Positions 34,771 to 46,989 of a DNA stretch of 64,000 bases are shown piece by piece; within the stretch, counting starts at the first letter, position 1; the number at the start of each line of letters is the position of its first letter. The notes beneath the pieces were generated by a model. It worked only from the letters and a program-made list of their open reading frames with translations, searched no databases and was not told where the DNA came from. This DNA is from Tachypleus tridentatus (taxonomy: Eukaryota; Arthropoda; Merostomata; Xiphosura; Limulidae). The stretch covers positions 90,772,170 to 90,836,169 of the forward strand of contig NC_134834.1 in the NCBI RefSeq assembly GCF_004210375.1, read 5' to 3'. A program made the position numbers and the translations under genes.

Positions 34771-36068
34771 TTAAAAAAAAAGCGTAAAATTTCAGATTTT
34801 AAAGATTAAATTTTATTATCGATCATAAATATCAAACCAAAACCGAATAAAAACTAAATGAATATGATATAAGAAGAATAATCGTGACATATAATAAAGC
34901 AGCTATGTGACAAAAAGAATTTTAATTATTAACATTAACAAGGTACTAGCAAAAATATTTAATTTTGTTAATGTTTACAGTTACTGGCAACACGGAACAA
35001 CCTCGTTCAAATAAAGCCAGGTATAAAAAGACAGAGAGAGATGGTCGTCCACATTTAATTGGTGTAGATGTCCCAGTATTAACCACTTCGTAATAACAGA
35101 TATGGTCTGATATGTGAACAGAGAGAGAATGATATATCTTATGTTGAGCCGATCATTGTAACCACTAGAAATATAGTGTTGGTAGTCTTGGTTTTAGAAA
35201 ACTTTAACACGGAACCTCAGTAGATGCTGTGTTGATGATATTTGTGCGTGTAAGTAGTGTGTATATCACCGACAACATCTAATAGCCGAATTGCTTTTGG
35301 ACCAGCCAGTCAATCAGGTTAGAAGTTTCATTTTCCGATTGCCTTTCGTGTCAAAAGTAGATCAGACGTCATGTGTGTAGGATCGTAGAACCATCTGAGC
35401 TGGTTTATACGAACTGAGTGTAATCACTTATGACATCAGGCTTGAAAACGACTGATTCGTAAATAACACGAGACAATCAGTTGGTGAAACTTGAAATTAA
35501 ACACCACTACGTTTCACATTTACATGAGAGAGAAAAAAAGGTACACTTATATTAATTATATTTAGGGTTCCTGTTTATATCAACCGCAACAAGGATAATA
35601 ATACAATATGACTGAGCTTTGGGCGTGGTTTAAAAACTTTCCATCACATTTCATTCTTCTATTTGATTATGTAGTAAATCTCGTTAAAATATTCATTTCC
35701 CAAGTTTTTGTAAAAACATTATGGTTACAAACAAACATTTTCGTATAAATTCCAACAAGAAACAGTTATATGTTTGAATAGAAAAGTTTTAACATGTATA
35801 ATTTAAATAGCTTTAATTTTTAAAATAAACAAAGAACTCTAGTTTCATTAACACAAATATACTAGAATAAGAATTTACCAGTAAACAGCATGGGCAACGT
35901 TCAATATTTCATAACTTAGATGCTGTTAGAAGGTAATCGTCTCAGATTTTATGTATGTTTATATTGTCTCAAAAAAGTCTATACTAGCAGGGGCGATCTT
36001 AGTCATTCTGGAGCCCCAGACAGAATTCAGTAAATGGACCCCATAAGAATAAGAAAACACAAAAGTAT
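34771..36068. other. Spacer with a G+C-richer block at about 35020-35480
   Basis: The block contains tataaaa (35023) and agacagagagagatgg but no ORF. It could be a solo LTR or other element end; I found no second copy in this window. Confidence 0.35.
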
Positions 36069-36212
36069 ATTAAAAGGCGTTGTATTTGTGTTTTTCTTAT
36101 TGCAAAGACACATCAGGCTATCTGCTATTTCTATTGAAGGGAATCAAACCCCTGATTTTAGCGTTGTGAATCCGTGGACTTACCGCTGTCCCAGCGGGGA
36201 ACAGATTAAAAG
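36069..36212 (-). repeat. SINE family B with probable target duplication
   Basis: SINE 36077-36204: tail (tgtttttcttattgcaaagacacatcaggctatctgc), box B region (gggaatcaaacccctgattt), anticodon arm, head end cccagcgggg. Flanking repeat attaaaag (36069-36076, 36205-36212). Confidence 0.85.
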
Positions 36213-36346
36213 ACATGACATCGACGGCTCTTACATGTGTGGTGGTCCTGGACAAGTGCCCAGTTTGCCCAATAGGTAGGAAAACACTTTTAATTCTAAT
36301 TGTTTATCATTCTCTCGAGGATATTACTTTATTAAACATAAGATGT

Positions 36347-36493
36347 CAATAAGAAATGTTTGTTTGTTTGTTTGTTTAGAATTAAGCACAAAGCTACTCA
36401 ATGGGCTATCTGTGCTCTGCCCACCACGGGTATCGAAACCCGGTTTTTAGTGTGTAAGTCCGCAGACATGCCACTGGGGGGCAATAAGAAATG
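36347..36493 (-). repeat. SINE family C with exact 12-bp target duplication
   Basis: SINE 36359-36481 with a (tttg)n tail start, gaattaagcacaaagctact, gggctatctgtgctctgccc, box B region and gtccgcagacatgccactgg. Flanked by identical caataagaaatg (36347-36358 and 36482-36493). Confidence 0.92.
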
Positions 36494-36628
36494 AATAATT
36501 GAAAAAAATTTAAATAGGAAATTTGCACAATTAGAGATAAACACACAAAATGGCTGCATATATTTTATGGTAATCTATAACACAGTTAAAATGCGGTGCA
36601 CTACTAATCTAGGCATAATCACAAAATA

Positions 36629-36650
36629 TTATATATATATATATATATAT
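36629..36650. repeat. (AT)n microsatellite
   Basis: Eleven at units. Confidence 0.9.
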
Positions 36651-36739
36651 GTTGAAAATTTCATTTTTAAAATCTAATTATGGTGTATTTACTGTTTTCA
36701 CTTTAGCTTTCGTATTTTTGTAACATAAACAAATTAGAT

Positions 36740-36957
36740 ACTTAGCCAGGTGGTTAGGGACCTGGACTCACAATTTGAGAATCACGTGAGGACGTAATTA
36801 TGTGACAGTCAATCCCATTATTTGTTAATAAAAGGGTAACCCAATAGTTGTTGGCGGGTGGTGGTGACTAGGTGCCTTCGCTCCATTCTTAAACTTTTCA
36901 AATAGATACGGCTAAAGATGGTAGCTCTCGTGCTTGTGCGAAATTCAAAATAGACCA
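36740..36957 (+). repeat. SINE family A with internal deletion
   Basis: Head part (agccaggtggttagggacct), then the box B and adjoining region are lost between aatcacgtg and aggacgtaattatgtgac. Body and tail follow in diverged form. Confidence 0.7.
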
Positions 36958-39900
36958 TAAGGTACTTACTAAACCGGTTGTTCAACTGTTAATATTTTTT
37001 ATGTTTGTCAAACAATATTGTTCTCTTACAAAGAAATCAGCCAAAGCAAAAGAATCGCTGTAATGGTAATGCAAACGCTTGGTGTCCTAGAATAATTAAT
37101 TCGTTACACAAAAGGTAACACTACTTATAGATATCGTGGAGGATATTTTGTTAAAAAGTTCATTCAATTAGTAAATATTTTTAAAATTGTTAACTATTTC
37201 GATGAAATACCCAATTATTGACAAATGTAACTTAATCATTTCACCTCTGTTAATGTTAACTAAATATTAAAAGAAATACGATAGTATTCTCAGTTAATAT
37301 TAGATGTTTATTTATGATAAGAATCATAATCAGCAAAACACGTTTTATTTAATTATGTAACAACCTAAGTGAGATGAATCTTCTACTTTATAAACAAGGT
37401 AGATAATTTGCGCAAAACGGAAACAGTCAATTTTTGAATTAATTGAAAAGCTAAATAATGATAGTGTAGTTAATCATTGCTGTTATGTAATTATTATTCA
37501 AAAATTTGAAAGACAGATAAAAATTACATAGTCAATGTGGCCCATCGATAGGAAAAGTTAGAGATTACAGCGTGGGAAGTAGCAATTTCATTAGAAAGAT
37601 ATCTTATCATTCTGAAGGCAGTGTAAGAAATTTATGAACTTAATAGCTGGTATATAGAGGTTTAAATATTTTCATAAGTAAATATACCTTGTGTTTAATA
37701 TTTCAAAAAGCACGTTTCATTCCAATTAACCAAAATTACCCACTAAAATTCGTGTTTGTTACGGTATCAACTATGAAGAACAGTATGACGTACACTAGAA
37801 ACACATAACTTGCTATATTAATTTAAAGAATACATCGTTCTTTTATATATTTATATGATAAAAAAAATAAACATCGACAGTGCCTGTCTTTAAAGTTTTC
37901 TTTGATGTCGGATTAGTGTCAAAATAAATGTATTTCGGAAACATCCTGGCTCTTTCTTTATAATTTATTACAATGAACCAGTAGAAGCAGTGAACTTCGT
38001 CTAGATAGATATATAAATTAACATTAGTTCCAGAATATGACGAATGAACTAAAAAATGTGACTCAAAACTAGAATGATACTACTGAATACCTTAAGATCA
38101 AGAAAGACACTAGAAAAATGAACGTATTTAATGTCAATATTTAATTAGATATCCTGTTAATTGTTTTTTTGTTTGTTTTATTCTTTAATCAAATCAGATA
38201 ACATATTGTAGCGATATCTATCACAGGTAGAATGTTCGAAAAAAGTGGAATCTCGTCTGTTAAAACGTATCTAAATAAGCCAGATATAATATGATGCGTA
38301 TAGTTACATATACATATATAAGAGACAAAGAATTATGAAAAATAACAAGGTAGCTACGTTAAGTTCGTTAACCAGTAATTTATTATGTTCCGATGAGAGA
38401 AGTGCTGATAGAATAAGTAACTACATAGTATGACTAAAACCTTTAGAGACTAAGTAAACCTAACACTGGCACAATTCCAAAATTCGTAACAAATGGTGAA
38501 TGTACTCGTTTGATCGCTACAGTAACCAAAAAGACTCGAAGACCAAAGTCATGAAGAATAATTGGACTTGACTTTGGTAGAACGAGAGAAATAAAACTTG
38601 GTCTAAGACAAACAAGAACAATTACTTTGTTAATTAAAGCAGAATAATATACGTAACAAAACCGAGGAACTGATGAGGCGAAGATGGAGAAATTGTTTGG
38701 ACTATGTTGAAAATAAATATCAGAAAAAGAACTATATTTATTTAAATAAAACTTTCACAGTCTGGAAAAAAGTGGACTGAAGTTAGTTACGATTGTTGAT
38801 TTAAAAGTTACAAATTACGAATACATAATTAGAATATATAATATTAATTCTAAAAAAAAATAAACTTCACAGACTGTTTTGTCTCTTCGTGGGTGTAGTT
38901 GCGGAATTATAGTAGCGGGTAGATAAATTTGCACTAAAAGTAGATTTTATTTATAATTCTTATCCAAAAAAAAATATTTAAAAATTGAAAGTCTGAAACT
39001 CCAAGCCTTATATCAAGCCATGTTTCTGTTCTTTGAGAACTAGGAAGCAAATTAATTTATAAGCACCAAAACGGATCACAGATATTCAGAAGTATTTTTA
39101 TTTCATGTGAAAGTTTTAAAAGAACTTCATGTTTAGGATAGCGTTGAACACAGAGATATTATCCAATAAAACAGAGAGACACATTTGATTACCTCACACC
39201 GCAGGTAGTAGCAGCTGGATTAGAAGTGGTACGTGATTTAGTCTAAAATTTACAGACTCAGAAATTGAACTCAAGCTATTTTCTTTGTGTGTGTATATAT
39301 TATACATTTCTGGAATAAAAATATAATTTTTCCCTTTTAAAAATGCTCCTTCTGACTAGATGCAAGAAAGAATTACTTAGCAGACTCCAAGGCTTAAATA
39401 AATCATTATCAAGTATATGTTTAGGACAACAAATAATCTAAATTAATATGTGAGATGGTATTAATAATTAAGACTCAAGCAGATGAACTGCTGGAATCTG
39501 ATGTATACAAAACAGTTGATTAGGTTATTTTCTGGAGATTTAAATTCAGTTCACAGGAGTAACAAACAAATAAGGATGATAACTGTGGTGTGCAGTCAGA
39601 TGAGTCCAAGACTTTACTGAGGAGCCTATCGATGAAACAATAAGGTATCACTCGGGTGTAAAAATTCTAACCCTATGAGATTAAGTTCTTACACGTGCCT
39701 TTGAAAAGGTGGTGAGAGAGGAAAACGTACATGATAAATACTTAAACCATCCTACTCAAGGAATTTCATCACGTGGGAAGCAAGTTTCATTCACCTGGAT
39801 GTCATTACAGAAGTAGGATATGGGTGGTAGAATCATTTTAAGGTGAGCTTCCAATATCTTGCCATGCACTAAGATACACAAACGCTGCTATTCCTGATCT

Positions 39901-40044
39901 GAGAAACTAATGAAGTCGAAATTGTGAATGGCCACCAACTTGAAAAGTGCAGAAGCAGACAAAAAAGGAAAAGACACAAAAGTTACTTTACATATCCAGT
40001 AAATATACACGTACAACTTGCATTTTGTGTAGGGGCGTCATTTA
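36958..40044. other. AT-rich spacer
   Basis: About 3 kb without SINEs, transposon ends or exon-like ORFs that I can support. Short frames near 39700-39950 have a slightly coding-like look but no recognisable domain. Confidence 0.45.
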
Positions 40045-40190
40045 CAAAATTTATTAGCCCCTCAGTGGCTCAGCGGTATGTCTGCGGACTTACAACGCTA
40101 AAAACCGGGTTTCGATACCCGTGGTTGGAAGAGCACAGGTAGCCCATTGTGTAGCTTTGTGCTTAATTCAAAACAACATCAAAATTTATT
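40045..40190 (+). repeat. SINE family C, full length, exact 11-bp target duplication
   Basis: SINE 40056-40179: head agcccctcagtggctcagcgg, anticodon-arm region tgcggacttacaacgctaaa, box B region gggtttcgatacccg, tail gtagctttgtgcttaattca. Flanked by identical caaaatttatt (40045-40055, 40180-40190). The best-preserved family C copy here. Confidence 0.93.
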
Positions 40191-41198
40191 CCCAGGTATT
40201 TGTTTCCATAACACCAAGACTTACGTCTTTATTCAAAAATATTTTGCTTTAGCAATTTCTAATAATTTTTTATTTAATTTATTTTTAACTCCACTTTTAC
40301 TTCTTTAAGTATTTTTACAATGTTCCAATTAACAATATGTAAAAAATTAACTACGTGCTATGCCAGGACCCAAACACTAGTTTTTATTTTATTACCAGCA
40401 TTTTAACGGTCTTTAATTCAAAATTTCAGATTTTTGCCTATCAGTCTAATGTAATTTAAACTTCAACTACAAGATACTTTGCATGTTCCACATTTATCCT
40501 TTACTTCAATTTTATCTTTCATGCTATTAATGATGCCAATTAATTTTATTTGAGGAATAAAGTTTATTTGTTAATCGGAAGTTTTCATGAATACGTGTTT
40601 TACTTGACCATGACTCTAATTTATTTCCTGCTGGACTCAGGTGTCTGTTTCTTTTAACAACATAGATTATGTTGATGTATAAGTAGACGGTAGTATATAT
40701 GTCTAAATAAACAGGCTAAATATGGATGTTGCTGTTGACGATTGTGTATGTTATCTAATTATGTACAAGTGTTTTAGTTGTCATTTGATTATCACAAAAT
40801 TATAATGGCTTGTTAATCACATGATTAAAGGAATCAAAAGAGAATTGCCATTCGTACTTCAATAACTATCGAGCAATTTCTTGGAGACATCCATATAATA
40901 CTTATTACATGCTCAGTTGTCATAGTGTTTAGAACAGTTTGTTAACTACAAAACTGACAAGACTAAAACTAAAGGGCATTACAACCTTCACTCTTCAAGA
41001 TAACAAGAAGAATTTTTGGTTGTAAAACTAAAGATGATTGTTAGGAATTCAAAAACTAGCTGAAAGGGCGTTACAACCATTGTTTTCCAATCTACTCAGC
41101 AATTTTAAAAAGAAGTATGCTGTCAAATATTTTGCATCCTTTCTAGTCAAGCGGTAATGGAAGTTCAGTAGAACAAAGCTTGCTTGATTCATCTACAA
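40191..41198. other. AT-rich spacer
   Basis: No feature recognised. Confidence 0.5.
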
Positions 41199-41200
41199 TA

Positions 41201-42049
41201 CGAGGTCTGTTCAAAAAATACGCGGACTGACGTCATAAAACAAAATGTACTTTATTTAGAAGTTACAGGTCTGGGACCCCTTCAAAGTACTCTCCTCCCC
41301 AACGCACACTTGTTGAACCAGTTCTGGTACGCTTCTTTTGTAATGTCCTCCAGCTCCTTCGTCGCATTTGCCTTAATCTCGGAAATCGTCTCAAATCTTC
41401 TTCCTTTCAAGGAAGAAACAAGGTCAGGTGAGTAGGGGGTGGGGAAGAACAGTGATCGAGTGTTTGGCCAAAAACTCACGAGCTCTGAGAGCTGAATTTC
41501 GCAGCAACGCGGTGCATCTTCAATTTTTCGGTCAAAATCTCGTAACAAGATCCAACTGATATCCCACATTCTTCAGCAAGCTCCCTGACAGTCAGACGTC
41601 GATTTGCCTGCACCAGGGTGTTGATTTTGTCGACGTGTGGGTCGTCAGTTGACGTGGAAGGACGTCCAGAACGCTCATCATCTTCAATGGACTGTCGACC
41701 ATCCTTAAAACGTTCATGCCACTTGAAACATGCCGTGCGCTTCATAGCAACATCACCGTAAGCCGTGTTAAGCATAGCAAAAGTTTCAGTCGCAGATTTT
41801 CCAAGTTTAACACAAAATTTAACAGCAAGTCGTTGCTCCTTCGGGTCATTCATTCTGAAATCCGCCAAACAAAAAAATCGCACTTCACTTAAAACTGCGT
41901 AGCTAATACACAAATGAAGATATCTGCAATCGGGAAATGACGTCGTAATCAGCTGATCTGTGCGAACCTAGCAACACCAAGCGGATTCCCCTGGAACCAA
42001 CTGGAGCCGCGCAATTCAAACAGTCCGCGTGTGTTTTGAACAGCCCTCG
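41201..42049 (-). mobile_element. Mariner-family transposon, internally deleted, copy 2
   Basis: 849 bp between TA pairs (41199-41200 and 42050-42051), with ends cgaggtctgttcaaaaaata and its near-reverse complement. Very similar to the element at 25859-26757, with the same loss of the catalytic core at the same place. It has two further small deletions: about 24 bp near 41310 and about 27 bp near 41415. Confidence 0.93.
41282..41913 (-). pseudogene. Mariner transposase remnant, copy 2
   Basis: The N-terminal DNA-binding part is open for 145 codons (41913-41476): RMNDPKEQRLAVKFCVKLG, then WHERFKDGRQSIEDDE, then the second helix-turn-helix with LAEECGISVGSCYEILTEKL. Past RVAAKF the catalytic region is gone. 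Another frame (41569-41282) picks up PYSPDL, which contains the last catalytic Asp of the mariner triad, then RRFETISEIKANATKELEDI. The first two catalytic Asp motifs are absent. Could encode a DNA-binding-only protein if transcribed; no sign that it is. Confidence 0.9.
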
Positions 42050-42051
42050 TA

Positions 42052-43778
42052 CATTTGAAGTATATTCTTTTATGTGCAGTGAGGGAAATTTGTTCCTTGT
42101 CAGCGCAAAATGTGAATAAGACTGTTCTGGGTTTAAGTAGAAAAATCTTTGTTTCACTGGATTTGCTTCTATTTTTCTGTGACGCCAACTTATTAGTTCT
42201 GCTCTTGTTTTGGTAGCAATCTAAGACAGCAATTTGGCTTGGATTGATCTGAATACGTGTTGAAATAATATATGTATGATAGTACCAGTACATATAATAA
42301 CCCTGGCGAAAATAATTTAAACTGAAAAGTCTTAGTTTTGTTGAATTCTACCAGTAATTCATTGTTTTGCCATAGTGATAAAACTAATTAAGTTTTATGG
42401 TACATAGATGGCAGCATAACATGGCATTGCGGCTGTTCAGACATATCTAGAATGAGTACTGTGGAATGGATACCATAGTTATGGCGTATGGGAAAGATAC
42501 AGTCTACTTATGATAATTGATGATGACGTATATAAACATGAATAAATACACGTGATAAACATGTTCAGTGTTGTAAGCGTTTATGGATGTTACTTGGGCA
42601 CTAACGAGTGTTAAATGGTATGAAAGGATCAGTTTTAGTTTGAACACAACTATCATAGCGTGTTAATGATAGTAAATAATTTGGTCTAGTTGTTAATACT
42701 TTGCAGTCAGAAGTAAACTGTTTTGTAAAACTTATTTGGTGTGTCACATATTTTCATTAATGCTGGTGAAAGAATGTTTAAGTTTCAGGATTAACAATTC
42801 AGCACGTGGTGGATTTTTTGGCAACTGACAAAAGTAATGCCTAGTTTCACACACACTATTTGCAGAAAACCAAAGTTTCACCCGTCATTTCACTAGTAGT
42901 AGCAAGTAATTTTTTACCTGGATATAAATGAAATATTAGTAAATAAGAGAAACTATCTGTAGAAAATTCAAGTAATAAACAGTAGCCTTAGTCATACTAA
43001 ATGTAGACTAGTTTTATTAAATTATAATTTAATAATTTTAATCACGCAGACCGTAGTATTTTGAGGAACACACAGCACAAGTTTACTGAAAATGTTCCTA
43101 ACATTATTTCAATACAAGGTACAGTTCAAATGCATAAGTGTAAACTGTGTGCACTCCAAGATAAGAAGTAAACGATGTGTGGTAATGCTTTTTTGTTGCC
43201 TTAAGCTCTATTAAACTGATGATAAACTAGTTGGCTTAAATATTTAGTAAATATTTTACCTTTCACTGTTTTAAAACGTTGTTTTTAATTCTTAACATAT
43301 AACTTATTTAAGCTTTATAAATATACTATTTGTTGTAATTAATAGTTATTGGTATTGAGCAACAAATGCCCAATTTCAATTATTTTATACTTCAAGAACA
43401 GAAAACATGTAGTTCAAAAACTACACAAGTTTATGTAATTACAGCTTAAGCAACCTATCTTATAACAATAAACATATGTTTATGTTACTCGAGATTTTAA
43501 AAGTTAGTTTTAATAACACAGGCATTCACTTAATCTGAATTTCATATTGGTCTAGTAGCTCCACATATATGTATTTCCTTTATTGGTTAATTTGTGTAAA
43601 CAGTATTATATGATTCAAGAATATTTAATTTAGGGTTTTTTAATTTTTTTATTAACATTTTAATATATATATCACTTCATTCTGAAAAAGTAATTGTTGA
43701 GTATTTATATCAGACAACATCTAAAGCACATCAGCACCACAAGTGCTGTGGTACCCCTTCTTTTTCTTTATATTTTCT
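42052..43778. other. AT-rich spacer
   Basis: No SINEs, transposons or exon-like ORFs recognised. Confidence 0.5.
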
Positions 43779-43832
43779 TGGCTGAAATTCAAACCTGAGA
43801 TGAGTGCTCTACCAATTAAGCTAAAGGGTTAA
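43779..43832 (-). repeat. tRNA-like fragment lacking the anticodon arm
   Basis: On the minus strand the box A-like tagcttaattggtagagcac and the box B-like ggtttgaatttc are present. They are separated by only about 9 nt, far too short for a tRNA. This is a tRNA pseudogene with a deletion or a SINE head, not a working tRNA. Confidence 0.45.
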
Positions 43833-44622
43833 TTTTCTTGTACTTATTAGTAAGATCTTTTTAACAACTAAAGCTATCTCACAGTTTATTGGCATACATA
43901 CAAAGTACTTAAATGCATTAACTCTATTGCACAACTAAAGAGCAATTTGGTCCTTCAGTTTTGCCCTTGTATACCTACATCAATGAAAAATAAAATATTA
44001 AATCTAACCTTGTTTTTTTATAAATCATTGATTCCTCTTGTAAACTATGACAACTTTCTATCCATCATTAATGTTAACTATTTATTCCATAAGTTAATCA
44101 CACTTTTATAACAATGAAATTGTTTTAACTAAAGCCTAAAAGAATTTAGCACAAAGAAACCTGTGATTTTATGTATCAGATGATCTTCTAAGTATTAAAA
44201 TTCAATAAGTTTAACTTTTACCCTTTTTACTTGAAAAATAAAAAAAAGAGATATTAAGATACTGCCACAAAATTATCCTTCCACCCCTGAAATGTGTGGT
44301 AGTATTCCTCTGATTTTCAAGTAAGGTTTAAGCAGTGACAGGTATAAAGAGATAACTACCACTTTTGACTAGCAATCAATTTCTGTAAATATATCCCAAA
44401 TACTGTTAGTTTTTCTATTAGCAACAGAGCATTGCTTTAATTACTTAAATGACTTATCTACCAATTATGACACAAATCTTTTTCTTCAGTCATTTTATTA
44501 AATGGGTTCTTTCAAATATTTTAAATCCAGTATTCAAGGAATTATGGTTTCATGAAATCATAACCACTGTACTTATATTTACTTTGTGCTTGCAATCTGT
44601 CAATCATTCTAAACAATTTTTA
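43833..44622. other. AT-rich spacer
   Basis: No feature recognised. Confidence 0.5.
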
Positions 44623-44865
44623 CAACAGGATGTTCGGAAAGTCACTGTACAGTTTTGTAATCATATTTTATTCAGTCTATTTCAAGCCAGCAACAGATAG
44701 CAGTGTTTAGAAACAAAATAAGAAGGATCCAAGCCTGTATTGATGCCAACAGGGGTCACTTTCAACATTGTTTATAATTGTCATTCATATTTACCTCCTG
44801 TATTCTATATTGAAGCATGTCTGTTAATAAATATATAAGTGCACAGTGACTTTCCAAACACTATA
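44623..44865 (+). mobile_element. Short deleted Tc1/mariner-type element (MITE)
   Basis: About 240 bp. Inverted ends: gttcggaaagtcactgtac at the left and its near-reverse complement gcacagtgactttccaaac at the right. Inside, one frame reads VFRNKIRRIQACIDANRG then HFQHCL and a stop, which looks like the last residues of a transposase. So this is an internally deleted copy retaining only the 3' end of the gene. The ends are unlike those of the mariner pair at 26 and 41 kb, hence a second family. Exact TA borders are uncertain. Confidence 0.75.
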
Positions 44866-45319
44866 TAATTTGTGTTAGAATGAAAGTTGTAGAGTGTAAA
44901 AGTACTTGAGACATTATTACTTTGAAAACAAAATAGAATAATTGACTAAATTTATTTTGCTATTGCATGTTATAGAAAATATATCTAACTCATTTTAAAT
45001 AAAACATATACTGTGTAATCACAGCATATTGGCCTGGAAGGTAGTAAACCCTCACATGTAAACAAATCCCATTCTATGGATCCTTGGCAGATTACAGAGT
45101 CATTACATGAAGTACATTTTTACAAGTTTTATTTTTTATTTGATAGAATTTCTGTTTCTTAAGTTTGATTTTGTAAAACCACATACTAGATGCCTTAGAT
45201 ATTAATCTTATTACTCAATAGTAAATTTAAACACTTGTCTATTACACATATTTTTCAAAACACAGACACAAACAGGTACTGTTCATTAAAGACATTATGA
45301 AATATGTTTTGAAATGATC

Positions 45320-45930
45320 CCAACATTTGGCAAAAACTAGTAACAAAATATGACATTCCAGTTAATACCAAATTTATTCAAAAACCAGGCACAAAACTGA
45401 GGTCTATACTATGTAAAAACTACACTGACAAACACCACAACAACATTATTTGTAAAATACAATGTGATAACTGCAACAACTTCTATATTGGAGAAACAAG
45501 TAGAAAAATGGAAACCAGATTCAAAGAACATAAAAGTCACCTTCACACATTTTCGAACACTGCAAGTCAAATAAACACAACATAACCATAGAGAACACTC
45601 AAATACTAAATAAAGAAACAAACATAAACAAATGCAAAATTAAAGAAGCCTTACTTATACAACAACTTAAACCAAAAATAAACCAATATAAAGGAACGCC
45701 TTTATACCTATATTAATATAACAAAATAAATAAAATTATATATTCAAACATCTAACACCGCCCTCTACATTCCGACACTCAGTTATACAACCCCTTCCAA
45801 ACATGTGGTCAGCTTCCAGTTAGTTACCTCTTTCTTTGTGAACCTGACGATGACTGAAGAAGGTTGAAACGTTGTTTGCTCTTCTATGTAAAACATTTTC
45901 TCAACCCAAACGAGCCATTTTGCATATATA
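45320..45930 (+). mobile_element. Penelope-like retroelement, 3' end with GIY-YIG domain
   Basis: One frame (45349-45590) reads FIQKPGTKLRSILCKNYTDK, then KIQCDNCNNFYIGETSRKME and TRFKEHKSH. This is the end of the reverse-transcriptase region followed by a GIY-YIG nuclease core (YIG in FYIGET; Arg in TRFKEH). A frameshift near 45565 leads into a frame ending EALLIQQLKPKINQYKGTPLYLY and a stop (45715), a typical Penelope C-terminus. The following non-coding stretch (cctgacgatgactgaagaag..gaaacgttg) and aaacattttctcaacccaaa are wording I know from Penelope 3' regions. 5' parts are missing. Confidence 0.8.
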
Positions 45931-46350
45931 TTAAAGCAAGAACTACTCAGAAATACAAATTATTTATATGGGGAAAACTTATATCCTCCATCTAGTACAT
46001 GAATTTATGAGCACAATATATTCAACTATCAGTCTATTCAAAAATGCAAGTGGAGTGTAATAACACTGATAATATATTCTAGTTATATCACTCTGTTCTC
46101 AGAAAAGTACACTTGTTAAAAAACAGTTGTTTAAAAGTGCCATCAGTGATTTTGTTGTTCTGAATTCTTTACTTATAGGCATAGGTAACATTTAAAGAAC
46201 CATTTACAGAAAGTACATAACAAAATTTACCAAGTAAGAAGCATGTTAAATGAATCATAAAGTATAAGGTTTAAAAATAGTTTTGTAAAAGAAAGTGAAA
46301 CCACATGTAAAAAATAAAGTTAGATCTCCATGATGTATGTTCAGTTTCTG
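45931..46350. other. AT-rich spacer
   Basis: No feature recognised. Confidence 0.45.
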
Positions 46351-46373
46351 TTAGACCACCTGTACATCTGAAA
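46351..46373 (-). CDS. Possible short terminal exon (weak)
   Basis: A strong acceptor-like run (tttttctattcatttcag on the minus strand) precedes 23 nt that, if joined in phase 1, read V-S-D-V-Q-V-V and a stop. It is phase-compatible with the candidate exon at 49686-49752. There is no AATAAA close behind. This could easily be chance. Confidence 0.15.
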
Positions 46374-46989
46374 CTGAAATGAATAGAAAAATATGTTTAA
46401 TCAGTCTAAGTAACAACGTAAATATGCCAAATAAACAAAGATTAAAGAGTTAGTTGGTGTTTTGTATCTCACTCAGTGACATAAAACCGCTATAATAAAA
46501 ACTTATTTATATAATGCTCCAGTATCACTGTTTTGTTGCTTACATTCCTTTGTAAAATGCAAATAATGGAATTTAATAAAAGATCCATCTTTAAGACATT
46601 TAGATAGTAATTACTCCATTTAATATTAGAAATATAAGCCTGATATATATAAATATTACCACTCACAGGTGAAGTTTCATAAAAAATTTTTTTTTGTTAT
46701 AAAACTCCTTTTGCACTTGTTCTTTATATTATTAATAAACTGTGATTTATAAGTATTTTAAAAAGACTTTAGAGTTTTTATTAACAGTTTATTTAAATTA
46801 TTTTAACCTAACTTTATACTTGTTATTTTACTATCCATTTTCAAGAACAGTAAATATAATTTTGAAATTGGGTCAAACTTCGTTGGAATGTATACCAGTA
46901 AAACAGTCTAATCATGACTTTTGACGATTTTGTCTACCTAAAATGGTTATTAACAAAAGTATTTGAACAATAATTGTAAAAAGTGAGGA
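46374..46989. other. AT-rich spacer
   Basis: No feature recognised. Confidence 0.45.

Noticed and set aside
43779..43832. tRNA gene on the minus strand
   Set aside because: Box A and box B are too close; there is no anticodon arm.
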